Part shown: positions 44,195 through 54,016 of the stretch, one piece after another
Position numbering within the stretch: the first letter of the stretch is position 1
How the letters are laid out: every line of letters begins with the position of its first letter
NCBI RefSeq assembly: GCF_000518605.1
Contig: NZ_JADX01000005.1
Span: forward strand, 62,001-126,000
Direction of reading: 5' to 3'
DNA from: Shewanella fidelis ATCC BAA-318
GTDB taxonomy: Bacteria > Pseudomonadota > Gammaproteobacteria > Enterobacterales > Shewanellaceae
DNA: 64,000 nt
The notes under the pieces: model-generated
Seen by the model: the letters and a program-made list of their open reading frames with translations, nothing else
Databases searched by the model: none
What the model was told of the DNA's origin: nothing
Program-made: the position numbers and the translations under genes

Positions 44195-44647
44195 CTAATA
44201 ATTTTCTGTATGCATGCTTGACTCAATTTTTAATATACAAGGAGATGAAAGTTTAAACTGTCTATTTTTATGTTTTACCGTTTGAGTAAACCAGTATATT
44301 TGTAAGCGTAATAGACTATTGTTAGGGATGCTATTAGAACGGTAAAAACCACGATAACATCGCCTATTGTACATATAGCTTGAGTTATAGACTTTAATGC
44401 CTCTATCATCTAAGTATATTTTGCGATAGTCAACACCATTAGCCGTCTCATTCGCAAACGTATATTCTCCGATCCGAAAAATACCATTTACGACTTCTAT
44501 TTGATGGCGACTTTCAATATTGTAAAATGGCAACGTTTGATAACGGCTTAGAACTAAACTCAAAATTGTAGTAAAGGTTAATGATAATAAAATCCAAGAA
44601 ACAGTTTTCTTATAACGATACTTAAACCCAAATGCAGTCAATAGCAA
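44195..44647 (-). CDS. Small membrane protein of unknown function, start uncertain
   Basis: Up to 150 aa from a TTG at 44647, but the same frame stays open some 90 bases further with no ATG and codes a first hydrophobic helix (YELFLLFVVVLLLTAF); a second helix is VSWILLSLTFTTILSLVLS. The rest is periplasmic and strand-like (EVVNGIFRIGEYTFANETANGVDYRKIYLDDRGIKVYNSSY). It resembles in size and layout the ToxS/PsaF-like protein at 31450-31902, but no regulator gene adjoins it. Missing start and AT-rich surroundings suggest decay is possible. Confidence 0.5.
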   Translation of the reverse strand: MLLTAFGFKYRYKKTVSWILLSLTFTTILSLVLSRYQTLPFYNIESRHQIEVVNGIFRIGEYTFANETANGVDYRKIYLDDRGIKVYNSSYMYNRRCYRGFYRSNSIPNNSLLRLQIYWFTQTVKHKNRQFKLSSPCILKIESSMHTENY

Positions 44648-44835
44648 AACGACTACAAATAATAAAAACAGCTCGTATTCGAGCCATTCACTGCTTTCAA
44701 AAAGAGTAAGGATAACAACCCCTTTTCCATTAAAGTGATAAAACCGAGTTTACGGCGTAGATAAACTAACTTCAGTACAGTCGATCGGGAAATTTAGCAG
44801 TCGCATATTAGCCAACAAAGCTAGGCGGTTTTAAT

Positions 44836-44865
44836 ATTTGCCCACAATGAATATTGTGGGCAAAT
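44836..44865 (-). terminator. Terminator of the OmpA-like gene
   Basis: Perfect 13-bp stem ATTTGCCCACAAT / ATTGTGGGCAAAT with a 4-base loop, 21 bases past the stop; the minus strand continues ATTAAAACC. Strong hairpin, weak T tail. Confidence 0.75.
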
Positions 44866-44886
44866 GATTTTAAATTTGTAAAACGC

Positions 44887-45969
44887 TTACTTCAGTACTG
44901 CAATCTTTTTAGTGCCAATTACTTGCGCTTCAATTCGGCGGTTTGCAGTATTTGCTTCCATAGAGCTACCTTTAACTAATGGTTGGGTATTTCCATAACC
45001 TTTGTATGAAACTCTACTTTTTGCAATCCCATATTCAGCAGTTAAAACTCTCGCCACAGCCTCTGCACGTTTCTCTGAAAGCTCCATGTTGTACTGTGAA
45101 CTGCCTATATTAGAAGCATGCCCTGAAATAGTAACTTTGGTATTAGGATTTTGCTTCATGTGTACTGCTAATTTTTTAATATCTCTATACGCAGAAGACT
45201 GTACTACCGCAGAGTTATTGGCAAACTTAGCTTCAATATTAAAGCTTTCTTCGATGTTTTTATAAACGGTGCAACCATGATGATCAACTTTATGATTGGA
45301 AGGCGTATTTATGCAATGATCTAAATTGTTCGGTACCTGATCACCATCGTCGTCCATCGTCGTCACTACAGTTTTTGATTGGGTGCCAAAACGATAACGC
45401 AGCGCTAGGCCCCAGTAGTTACTTTCCATTGCTAAGGTTTTCCACTTATCTTCATCTAAGTTTTCATAACGACGATATTTAACTTGAAGCATTAAGTTTT
45501 CACTAATGTCATAACCTACTCCCGCCCCTATATACGGTGCAATACCACTATCGCTGTAATACTCGCTACCATATTGCTTGTTATTAGAAATATGGTAGTT
45601 AAGCAGACCAACCTCTGTAGACAAACTCCAGTCTTCGGTTAACGGCCAAAATCCAATTCCTCCAAGACTCATCCCTTTAGCGCCAACATCATTTAGTTTG
45701 TTTGAATAATCTACCCACTCTGCTCGACCAAGTTGACGGTAACCAAGCTCAACGCCAAAATAATCATGAAACAAATAGCCAGCAAAAATATCCCAAGCAT
45801 AAGGATCATCTTCGCCACAGCTTTTCATCGTTTTTTGATCGCAGTTTGGTTGATAGTTATTAACCCCTACACCACCACCAACATACCAAGGTGTCATGTC
45901 ATCAGCTGCAATCGCAGTTAAAGGTAACAAGGTTGCAAGACACATCGCTTTTAGTACATGGTTCATCAT
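44887..45969 (-). CDS. OmpA-family outer-membrane protein
   Basis: A 360-aa protein: signal peptide (MCLATLLPLTAIAAD), an eight-stranded OmpA-type barrel (WYVGGGVGVNNYQP, PYIGAGVGYDISENLMLQVKYRRYENL), a calcium-binding type linker (MDDDGDQVPNNLDHCINT, with the pair of cysteines), and a C-terminal peptidoglycan-binding domain with TISGHASNIGSSQYNMELSEKRAEAVARVL. It anchors the outer membrane to the wall and may help adhesion or envelope stability. It has its own hairpin terminator. Its placement between the degenerate EAL protein and third adhesin suggests it travels with the island, though OmpA proteins are common elsewhere. Confidence 0.9.
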   Translation of the reverse strand: MMNHVLKAMCLATLLPLTAIAADDMTPWYVGGGVGVNNYQPNCDQKTMKSCGEDDPYAWDIFAGYLFHDYFGVELGYRQLGRAEWVDYSNKLNDVGAKGMSLGGIGFWPLTEDWSLSTEVGLLNYHISNNKQYGSEYYSDSGIAPYIGAGVGYDISENLMLQVKYRRYENLDEDKWKTLAMESNYWGLALRYRFGTQSKTVVTTMDDDGDQVPNNLDHCINTPSNHKVDHHGCTVYKNIEESFNIEAKFANNSAVVQSSAYRDIKKLAVHMKQNPNTKVTISGHASNIGSSQYNMELSEKRAEAVARVLTAEYGIAKSRVSYKGYGNTQPLVKGSSMEANTANRRIEAQVIGTKKIAVLK

Positions 45970-46654
45970 TCTAAATCTCCTTATTTATTGCATTAGTAAA
46001 AGCTAATCGCTATTAGTAAAAGCACTCAGTTTCAAACTGTTAATCCAATTAATTTATGTGCTTACAATAGTTAAATACTTATAAGGTTAGCGTAACATTA
46101 GAGCCTTAAAGTAAGAGCGGGTAAGAGGTAGTTGAATACTAGGGCGGTAAACTTATTCAACTCAAATAAAAGTGTATTAACAATTATTAAGCATTACCTT
46201 TAACTATAAAAGGTTCTATAATTGTGACGAATATGGCTTGACAAGGCTAAGGTGTCGCTAACGTATCGAGTTTGTATCACTAACATATAATAAAACGGTT
46301 AACGCCTCAGTTTAATTAAAGTTCAAAGTGAAAGCTTAATAATAAACCTCATGGGTAAAATGGATTTAAGAGGTATTAATTATTAATGCTATATTAATAC
46401 TAAAATGCTTATTCCAACCCTTTATGTCGCTTGTCTCATCTCAAATGTTAAGGGGCGCAATGTTCAATAACGTTTAGCGCTCAATAACGTTTAGCGCTCA
46501 ATAACGTTTAATGCCTGTAAGTCCTTATTAATACCATTATCAATATCCTTAACAGTATATAATAAGTTTTAATCCTGCTTGAATATTTTGTATGTTACTG
46601 TCCTTCCCTGCTTACGAGTAAACTCTATAAACTTAAGTGGAATAAGGTGACGTC
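45970..46654. other. Intergenic region before the third adhesin
   Basis: About 685 AT-rich bases with no supported ORF; contains the promoters of the OmpA-like gene (minus) and the third adhesin (plus) and a 17-bp tandem repeat at 46464-46510. Confidence 0.6.
46464..46510. repeat. 17-bp tandem repeat, 2.8 copies
   Basis: Unit TCAATAACGTTTAGCGC, twice complete and once 13 bases (ends TCAATAACGTTTA). The core AACGTT is itself palindromic. It lies about 145 bases upstream of the third adhesin start, so it could be a multi-site operator or a slippage-prone array. Confidence 0.8.
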
Positions 46655-47755
46655 ATGAAAGGGAAAATTAACTTAAAAACCTCAAATCCGAGCAGTAAAA
46701 AGATAAACAACCTTCTACCCGTTCTTCAGGTCATCTCCGTGTTCGCAAGTCTATTTTTAGTCAGCAGCTTAACTATGACCACATTTAAAGCCCATGCCTT
46801 ACCAAAAGCACTAGGGCACCATCGTTGCGGCGTAACGGGCTCCGGTGGAGACTTCGACCTACACGCGGTGATCCAAAACAGCAATATTGACCCGACGACT
46901 CCCATGGGATCAGTATTAACCACAATAGAAATGGAAGGTGGAGCATGGAATTTTAGATGTACGGTATCAGGCAGTCCTAATGATATCCTCTTCCTTGGAC
47001 CTCATGCTGAAGGTGGATGGAGCACTGCACCTAGCCCAAACAATGATAATACCGTTTGCCGCATTCCTGGCATACAGGGAATAGGTATTCGTTTCTATCG
47101 AAAAGATGGGCAGGCGAAAAAATGTTACACCACGATATTTGAACCGAATAACATCATTAGAATTCAATGGTGGGATGGCAATGAAACAGCAAGTTACTCT
47201 CCCTTAGCCGAGCTGGTTCGTATAGGCGATATAGCGGGAGGGGCTCAGACACTTCCTAATATGCCAATAACGAGCATGATAACTAATAAGAGCTTGAGAC
47301 ATGACTTATTCAGGCTAGTGTTTACCAACCCAACGCTCGACGCCCCTTCTTGCACAATGGCTCAATTTAACCAGACCATCGATTTTGGTAGTGGGATTGC
47401 GCGAGGCGATGAAGTCATTAGTAAACCATTTGATGTTTGGTTAACCGATTGTTCTGGTGATACCTTAACTGAGTTTAAAAATAGTGCAGAGTTGTCTTTC
47501 ACTTCATCACTGGGAAGAATTAGTCTCAATGGTACTCGACTATATAACTGTGATGACGATGACTGCGCTAATGGCGCCTATATTACCTTTACAGATATTG
47601 AAGGAGATGATGTCAACCTAAAAGATGGATATAGATTAAATGCCCAAACGACGGACGATGACTACAAACTCAGTTTTAGCAGTAATTTACATACTGAAAA
47701 CACTACCGGAGGTAAAATTGACACCTCGCTCACGTTGGTGATTAGCTATCTTTAA
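46655..47755 (+). CDS. Two-domain fimbrial adhesin (third paralogue, intact)
   Basis: A 366-aa exported adhesin. The signal segment is long, cleaved near residue 48 (FKAHA-LP). Lectin-like part with disulphide candidates Cys58-Cys102 and Cys135-Cys157 (RCGVTGSGG, WNFRC, VCRIPGIQGIGIRFYRK, KKCYT). Pilin-like part from about 230 (SCTMAQFNQTIDFGSGIARG, KPFDVWLTDCSGD, ending IDTSLTLVISYL). Very similar to the broken adhesin at 30254-31336 in both halves and less so to 41496-42593. No chaperone or usher of its own; it would use those at 37.7-40.9 kb. Confidence 0.88.
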   Translation: MKGKINLKTSNPSSKKINNLLPVLQVISVFASLFLVSSLTMTTFKAHALPKALGHHRCGVTGSGGDFDLHAVIQNSNIDPTTPMGSVLTTIEMEGGAWNFRCTVSGSPNDILFLGPHAEGGWSTAPSPNNDNTVCRIPGIQGIGIRFYRKDGQAKKCYTTIFEPNNIIRIQWWDGNETASYSPLAELVRIGDIAGGAQTLPNMPITSMITNKSLRHDLFRLVFTNPTLDAPSCTMAQFNQTIDFGSGIARGDEVISKPFDVWLTDCSGDTLTEFKNSAELSFTSSLGRISLNGTRLYNCDDDDCANGAYITFTDIEGDDVNLKDGYRLNAQTTDDDYKLSFSSNLHTENTTGGKIDTSLTLVISYL

Positions 47756-47846
47756 TTCAAATAATACAAAGTCTTTATCTGATTGGTATCACACCTTCCC
47801 CGTTCGAAGTTGCTGAAGTATGTAGATGGCTCTTTATGAAAGAAAT

Positions 47847-47883
47847 GACCAAGAGGGAGATTGCTGTTGCTCCCCTCTTGGTC
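47847..47883. repeat. Large inverted repeat after the third adhesin
   Basis: Inverted repeat GACCAAGAGGGAG / CTCCCCTCTTGGTC, 13 bp with one bulge, loop 10. It has no T tail. It lies between convergent genes, 92 bases after the adhesin stop. Confidence 0.5.
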
Positions 47884-47963
47884 GTGTGTGAGTTGGCTGC
47901 TCATAACCTTAATTGTAAGACGAAGTCTAACTCCAAACTCAATCTCAGCTTGGTAACCAAGTG

Positions 47964-48890
47964 TTACCGATACAACGACGCATCCTCTTTATTTGGCCGA
48001 GTCTTAAAGCGTCTGTGCAACCACATATACTGTGACATATTACGACTAATGGTTTGCTCAATAATCTTATTACCGCGTTTCGCGTCTTCTACTTCATTCT
48101 CGCCGGGGAAGTTCTCTAGCGCTGGTTGGATCTCAATATTGTAACCAGTGTCATCGCTATTACGTTCAACGAAAAAAGGTAACACCTTAGCTTTGCCTAA
48201 TTTGGCGAGGGTAGTTGCACCAGTAATGGTGGCGGCATCGGGGACATTAAAGAAAGGAATAAAAATGGCGCTTGAGCGACCAAAATCTTGGTCTGCGGTA
48301 TACCAGATCACATTGGGTTCACGCAGGCTGCGTACCATTTGGCGTAAATCACGCTTGGGGACTAAGGCCTTGTTTGAACGCAGGCGACCTTTGACCTGCA
48401 GATATTCCATTAAGGGGTTGTTATGGGGGCGGTAAACACCCACTCCGGGCTGAAACTGACCAAAAATACGTGCGCCCATTTCTAGTGGTAGACAGTGCAC
48501 GGCAAACAAAATCACGCCTTGGCCATTAGCGAGTGTTTGCTCCACATGCTCTTTGCCTTTTATGGTCATGTGCTTTTGAATTTTTTCATCAGACCACCAC
48601 CATGCGTTGGCGGTATCGAATACTGCTTTGCCGGTCTCTTCAAAGTTCTGTTTTAGTAGTTGCTGTATTTCAGCCTCAGGCATATCGGGGAAACACAGCT
48701 CGAGATTTCGTCTCGCGGTTTTGACTCGGCTGCCAACCAGCTTCATGGCGAGTCTGCCAAGTCCTGAACCTAGCTTCATTTGAATCGCTAGCGGTAGCAT
48801 TTGTGTCAGCCGCATGAATCCAACGCCTAACCATAATAGCCAGTACTTAGGATGATAAAGGTGAGATGAAAATTGAGCTTTTTCTACCAC
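47964..48890 (-). CDS. lpxL: Lipid A lauroyl/palmitoleoyl acyltransferase
   Basis: A 308-aa inner-membrane acyltransferase that adds a secondary fatty acid to Kdo2-lipid IVA. It aligns along its length with E. coli LpxL: YWLLWLGVGFMRL, ARRNLELCFPDMPEAE, the catalytic HX4E in AVHCLPLEMGARIFG, GVGVYRPHNNPLMEYLQ, GRLRSNKALVPKRDLRQMV and near the C-terminus YMWLHRRFKTRP. Divergently transcribed from hldE with 99 bases between. It is the first core gene after the fimbrial island. LpxL versus LpxP/LpxM cannot be fixed from sequence alone. Confidence 0.92.
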   Translation of the reverse strand: MVEKAQFSSHLYHPKYWLLWLGVGFMRLTQMLPLAIQMKLGSGLGRLAMKLVGSRVKTARRNLELCFPDMPEAEIQQLLKQNFEETGKAVFDTANAWWWSDEKIQKHMTIKGKEHVEQTLANGQGVILFAVHCLPLEMGARIFGQFQPGVGVYRPHNNPLMEYLQVKGRLRSNKALVPKRDLRQMVRSLREPNVIWYTADQDFGRSSAIFIPFFNVPDAATITGATTLAKLGKAKVLPFFVERNSDDTGYNIEIQPALENFPGENEVEDAKRGNKIIEQTISRNMSQYMWLHRRFKTRPNKEDASLYR

Positions 48891-48983
48891 GTAATTCTCG
48901 AATCCATTGAAAAATTACTCATTATTCTAACTCAAATTCGCGTAAAATTAGGTACAATCACTATTAAATTTTGTGAAAGATAA

Positions 48984-50420
<1,437 letters not shown>

Positions 50421-50446
50421 TGGCTGGCCTGCGATAAGTTATCAGC

Positions 50447-51388
50447 ATGAGCCTGCTAGGGGTTATTTGTGCTGGCGTTATAGCCGCGACTTCGGTTGCG
50501 GTTAAGCCTATTAACCTTGATGTTGTTAGCTTAGAGCAACGCTTACATAAACGCTTAGATAACGGTTTTTTTTGGACAGATATTGCCTCAAAACAAGCTT
50601 TGGTGTGTCCGCTAAAACAGTTACCACTTTGCCTAGCCCAGTTACCTAGGTCTGCCAATAAGTTACTGCCACTGCCTGCTGAATATTACAGTGAGTTACT
50701 TGGTCGCCGTGGTGCTATGGTGTTACCTGTACACCATGGTGATGTTGCCGGGATCATCCTTACCGATTTTAACCAGTTACCTAGCCAACAAACTATCAAT
50801 TGGGGCGTAGGCCATTTCTCGCTACCGTTAAAACAACAAGCAATACTGACATACTGGCATGAGTTAGGGCATCTTTATGCGATTGATGCGCTGAGTGCTC
50901 AAGGCGAGGTCATACAAAGCCAATATCAACACGAGTGGTTGGCGGATCTTTATTTGCTGTGGCGGATTGCGATTGAGACCAATAGCTTGGAGCTTGCGTG
51001 GCAGCAATATCATAGGCGCAATATTGCAATGATGAACGACAGTGAGTTTATGTCCCATTGGTCTGTGCCTATATTAGCCCAGGTTTTTGAGTTGTATTCT
51101 CTCGAGCAACTGCGCGATTTTTCCAGCTTTAATCTGTTTTATGCTGATGTTTCTAAAAGGCTAACATTACATGATCAAGACAGCCTTGATGAGTTTTCAA
51201 GTTTGAGCCAGCGTACTTTTGGTGCGGGAACAGTGCAGCCATTACCCGGTTATATGTATTGGCGTAAACCTAAACTGGGTCAGTATTTAAAGCCGACATT
51301 GATTGCCTTGATGGGGCAAGATGAAGCGACTAAATGGTTGGCACAGCAGCAAATGAATGCTGAGGCGACTTTCAATTACTATGACTAA
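50447..51388 (+). CDS. Putative secreted HExxH zinc metalloprotease, unknown family
   Basis: A 313-aa protein with a short hydrophobic N-terminus (SLLGVICAGVIAATSVAV) that may be a signal peptide. The motif YWHELGHLYAID contains HELGH at 138-142, and EWLADLYLLWR supplies a third ligand (E163) with the Asp167 of a gluzincin-like arrangement, 20 residues later. The rest does not match a family I know. It lies 26 bases after hldE and is probably read through from it. Classification as a metalloprotease is from the motif only. Confidence 0.75.
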   Translation: MSLLGVICAGVIAATSVAVKPINLDVVSLEQRLHKRLDNGFFWTDIASKQALVCPLKQLPLCLAQLPRSANKLLPLPAEYYSELLGRRGAMVLPVHHGDVAGIILTDFNQLPSQQTINWGVGHFSLPLKQQAILTYWHELGHLYAIDALSAQGEVIQSQYQHEWLADLYLLWRIAIETNSLELAWQQYHRRNIAMMNDSEFMSHWSVPILAQVFELYSLEQLRDFSSFNLFYADVSKRLTLHDQDSLDEFSSLSQRTFGAGTVQPLPGYMYWRKPKLGQYLKPTLIALMGQDEATKWLAQQQMNAEATFNYYD

Positions 51389-51531
51389 TGTAGTCAGGTA
51401 TTGCTAATCTAATCAGCGTTGTTTTTTGCTGAATATCAGCTGAACAAGCCATAAATAATCTTTCTATGCTAAGGCATTTGCTCTGGGCATTTGTTACAGT
51501 CATCCTATGGTGACTCTGATTAAGTGTGGTT

Positions 51532-52011
51532 ATGGCAAAGCGATCAAAAGTTCAAACTAAGCAGACGGTACAGCAAATCCTAGATGAAGCAATGAAGCAG
51601 ATTTTGGAGCTTGGTTATGATTCAATGTCGTATTCCACTTTATCTGACGCAACGGGCATTAGCCGTACTGGAATTAGCCATCACTTCCCACGTAAAAGCG
51701 ACTTTTTAACCCGCTTAGATAGCCGAATTGCTGATATTTTTATTGAGCGTTTGGACTTCTCGTCGGTTCAGTCATTACAAACCACCTGGAAGGAATCATT
51801 AACTCAAGCCAACTTCAGGGCTATTATTCGCTTATTCTTTTCTTTGTGTGGCTCACAGCAAATTAATGTTAATCGTTACCAAGCTATCTCTTTAGCCAGT
51901 GAAACCGCTTTTGAAAAAATGGGCGATCAAGGTCGTTTGCTGGTGAATGCTTTAGTAGGTCAAAGTGCGCTTGTGCTTTGTGGAGTGGCTGAAGGTGAAG
52001 TCTTAGGTTGA
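51532..52011 (+). CDS. TetR-family transcriptional regulator
   Basis: A 159-aa regulator with a TetR helix-turn-helix at the N-terminus: QILDEAMKQILELGYDSMSYSTLSDATGISRTGISHHFPRKSDFL. The ligand-binding part is shorter than usual for the family. ATG at 51532 (MAKRSKVQ); GTG 51526 would add two residues. No operator or target is evident; it is not adjacent to an efflux gene. Its ligand is unknown. Confidence 0.88.
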   Translation: MAKRSKVQTKQTVQQILDEAMKQILELGYDSMSYSTLSDATGISRTGISHHFPRKSDFLTRLDSRIADIFIERLDFSSVQSLQTTWKESLTQANFRAIIRLFFSLCGSQQINVNRYQAISLASETAFEKMGDQGRLLVNALVGQSALVLCGVAEGEVLG

Positions 52012-52256
52012 GGAGCCCTGTTACTGTGCTTCACTGTGAGCCATCTATTTTCACTTATGCTTCAACAACGCTATTGAACTTACATAACACCCTAGAAACT
52101 CATCTTTTATCGCTGTAAACTTCTCCTTTCGGATTGGTTGATATTATCAATTCGCTCAAACCGTTAGTTTATTATCAAGGCAACTCATTCATTTGATGTT
52201 GTCGCTAATAATCCATGAAGGAATGTAGTGTAGCAATAGAAGGAGTCGTGTAGGAA

Positions 52257-52850
52257 ATGGAAGTTCCCACAAAAACGCCACCCGCCGCAGAGCCGGTGAA
52301 GCGTTTCCCCAAACTAGATAACCAGGAGTTGGTCAAAACCAGCTTTTGGGTTAGTCAGATCTTTATGATCGTAGCCACAGTCGTTGGCGTTTACTTAGCA
52401 GCTCAAGAAGGTCTTAGTCAGGCAATTAAATTCGATGAGTTAAGTAACAAGCAAAATAACTATTATTTACGTCACGCTTTGTATGATGAAGTGACGGACA
52501 ATATTAATATGCTTGAAGCTTATGCTGACACGTTAACCAAAGGCTCCAGTAACCCGTATGAGCTTAAACATATACGACCAAATATTGGTACGTTTGTTTG
52601 GGAGAATATGCGCTACTCTCCAAATGCCCTTGAAACCCCTACCACTATCCTCACTGAAACTCGGCGTTTTTATAATGCTTCAGAAGATATTGTGAGCAAA
52701 ATTGAGGGCAGGTTTTATGGGTCAAAGTACGGGGCTAAACAGCTAAAAGAGTTAACTCAAAAAATGAGAACGGAAACCATGCCTAAGCTTGAGAAAAATT
52801 TTCAGTCTTTAGCATTAGAACTGAAACAGAATGGCATAACTGTCGAATAG
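52257..52850 (+). CDS. Single-span membrane protein, unknown function
   Basis: A 197-aa protein with one membrane helix (VSQIFMIVATVVGVYLAAQEG, about 33-53) near the N-terminus, and a helical soluble domain with RHALYDEVTDNINMLEAYADTL and KLEKNFQSLALELKQ. It lies 9 bases before the rhomboid gene and is probably in one operon with it; it might be a substrate or partner. Family not recognised. Confidence 0.7.
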   Translation: MEVPTKTPPAAEPVKRFPKLDNQELVKTSFWVSQIFMIVATVVGVYLAAQEGLSQAIKFDELSNKQNNYYLRHALYDEVTDNINMLEAYADTLTKGSSNPYELKHIRPNIGTFVWENMRYSPNALETPTTILTETRRFYNASEDIVSKIEGRFYGSKYGAKQLKELTQKMRTETMPKLEKNFQSLALELKQNGITVE

Positions 52851-52859
52851 GGAAGATTG

Positions 52860-53942
52860 ATGAGTATGAAATGTCCGGGGTGCGCTAGCGATAAAATGCG
52901 CGTGTTTTACTTCCATGGTCAAGAGGTAGATAGCTGTACTGATTGTGGTGGGATATGGTTTGATAGCGGTGAGTTAAATGCGGCTTTATCGGCGGCAGAT
53001 AATGGCAATGATAACGTAGGCATTGAAAGTGAATTGGGTGCCCATAAAGGCATGTCACACCGAAAGTGCAGCCATTGTGAAACACGCTTACACCAATATC
53101 ATTTGATGGATAATTTTCAGGTAGAGGTGGATTTTTGTATCACTTGTACAGGAGTTTGGATTGATGATCATGAGCGTGAAAAAGTGGTGCAGTCACCGCA
53201 AATTCAATCTGCTTTGGAGCAACTGGATAAAAAAGTAAATGTGAAGACATGGCTATTCCAGTTTTTAATGCAGATGCCAATGGAGTACAACTTAAAACCT
53301 AAGACAACGCCTTGGGTTACCTATAGTTTAATTTTAATTAATACCTTGATTTTCTTAGCTACGGTACTGCAGCCAAACGCAACAGAGTGGATTTACGAAA
53401 CCTTTGCACTGAAGCCTGTTGATTTAATGCAGGGGCAGCATATTACCGGTTTAGTGAGCCATATGTTTATGCATGGTGGCTGGATGCATTTAATTGGCAA
53501 TATGTACTTCTTGTATGTGGTTGGCGACAACCTTGAAGATGCGCTTGGTCATAGCCGCTTTTTAGGGCTGTATTTGATTTGTGGTTTTGCCGCGGCTGCT
53601 GGGCACATTATTTCTGAGCCGAGTTCTTCCATCTATATGGTGGGGGCAAGTGGAGCGATTGCCGGTTTGTTTGGTATGTATCTACTTTGGTTTAGGCACG
53701 CAAGTTTGACCTTTATGTTTATTGTGTATCAGAAAAAACTATCGCCAATGGCATTCTTTGCTATTTGGTTAGCGATGAACCTGTTTGGCGCTTATATCGG
53801 TGGCGGTGGTGTGGCTTATTGGGCGCATATTGCTGGCTTTGTTGCAGGTCTTGCGATAGGTTTCGCGCTAAAAAGCAAAGTGATGCAAGCCAACCCTATG
53901 CTTGCCATACTGAATTCGCAAGAGCTCAAAGTCGCGCGTTAG
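52860..53942 (+). CDS. Rhomboid intramembrane serine protease with two N-terminal zinc ribbons
   Basis: A 360-aa membrane protease. Residues 1-110 carry two zf-TFIIB-like zinc ribbons: CPGC...CTDCGGIWFDSGEL (C5, C8, C26, C29) and CSHC...CITCTGVWIDDHE (C70, C73, C93, C96). The rhomboid domain follows: HMFMHGGWMHLIGNM, the nucleophile in GASGAIAG (about S264) and the His in AYWAHIAGF (about H323), with six or seven membrane helices. ATG at 52860 is preceded by GGGAAGA; a TTG three bases earlier is less likely. Coupled to a single-span membrane protein, nine bases upstream. Substrate unknown. Confidence 0.9.
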   Translation: MSMKCPGCASDKMRVFYFHGQEVDSCTDCGGIWFDSGELNAALSAADNGNDNVGIESELGAHKGMSHRKCSHCETRLHQYHLMDNFQVEVDFCITCTGVWIDDHEREKVVQSPQIQSALEQLDKKVNVKTWLFQFLMQMPMEYNLKPKTTPWVTYSLILINTLIFLATVLQPNATEWIYETFALKPVDLMQGQHITGLVSHMFMHGGWMHLIGNMYFLYVVGDNLEDALGHSRFLGLYLICGFAAAAGHIISEPSSSIYMVGASGAIAGLFGMYLLWFRHASLTFMFIVYQKKLSPMAFFAIWLAMNLFGAYIGGGGVAYWAHIAGFVAGLAIGFALKSKVMQANPMLAILNSQELKVAR

Positions 53943-53971
53943 TATAAAGTCGCAAGTTAGGATTAGTGATG

Positions 53972-53997
53972 AAAAAGGCCGCAATTGCGGCCTTTTT
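53972..53997. terminator. Bidirectional terminator between rhomboid and MipA-like genes
   Basis: Perfect 26-bp palindrome with half-site AAAAAGGCCGCAA, flanked by A and T runs. It serves two convergent genes. Confidence 0.92.
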
Positions 53998-54016
53998 GTA
54001 TTTCTGCTCAATACCA

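Noticed and set aside
47836..48144. 102-codon plus-strand ORF overlapping the end of lpxL
   Set aside because: Most of it lies antisense to lpxL, and its start is inside the inverted-repeat region at 47847-47883.
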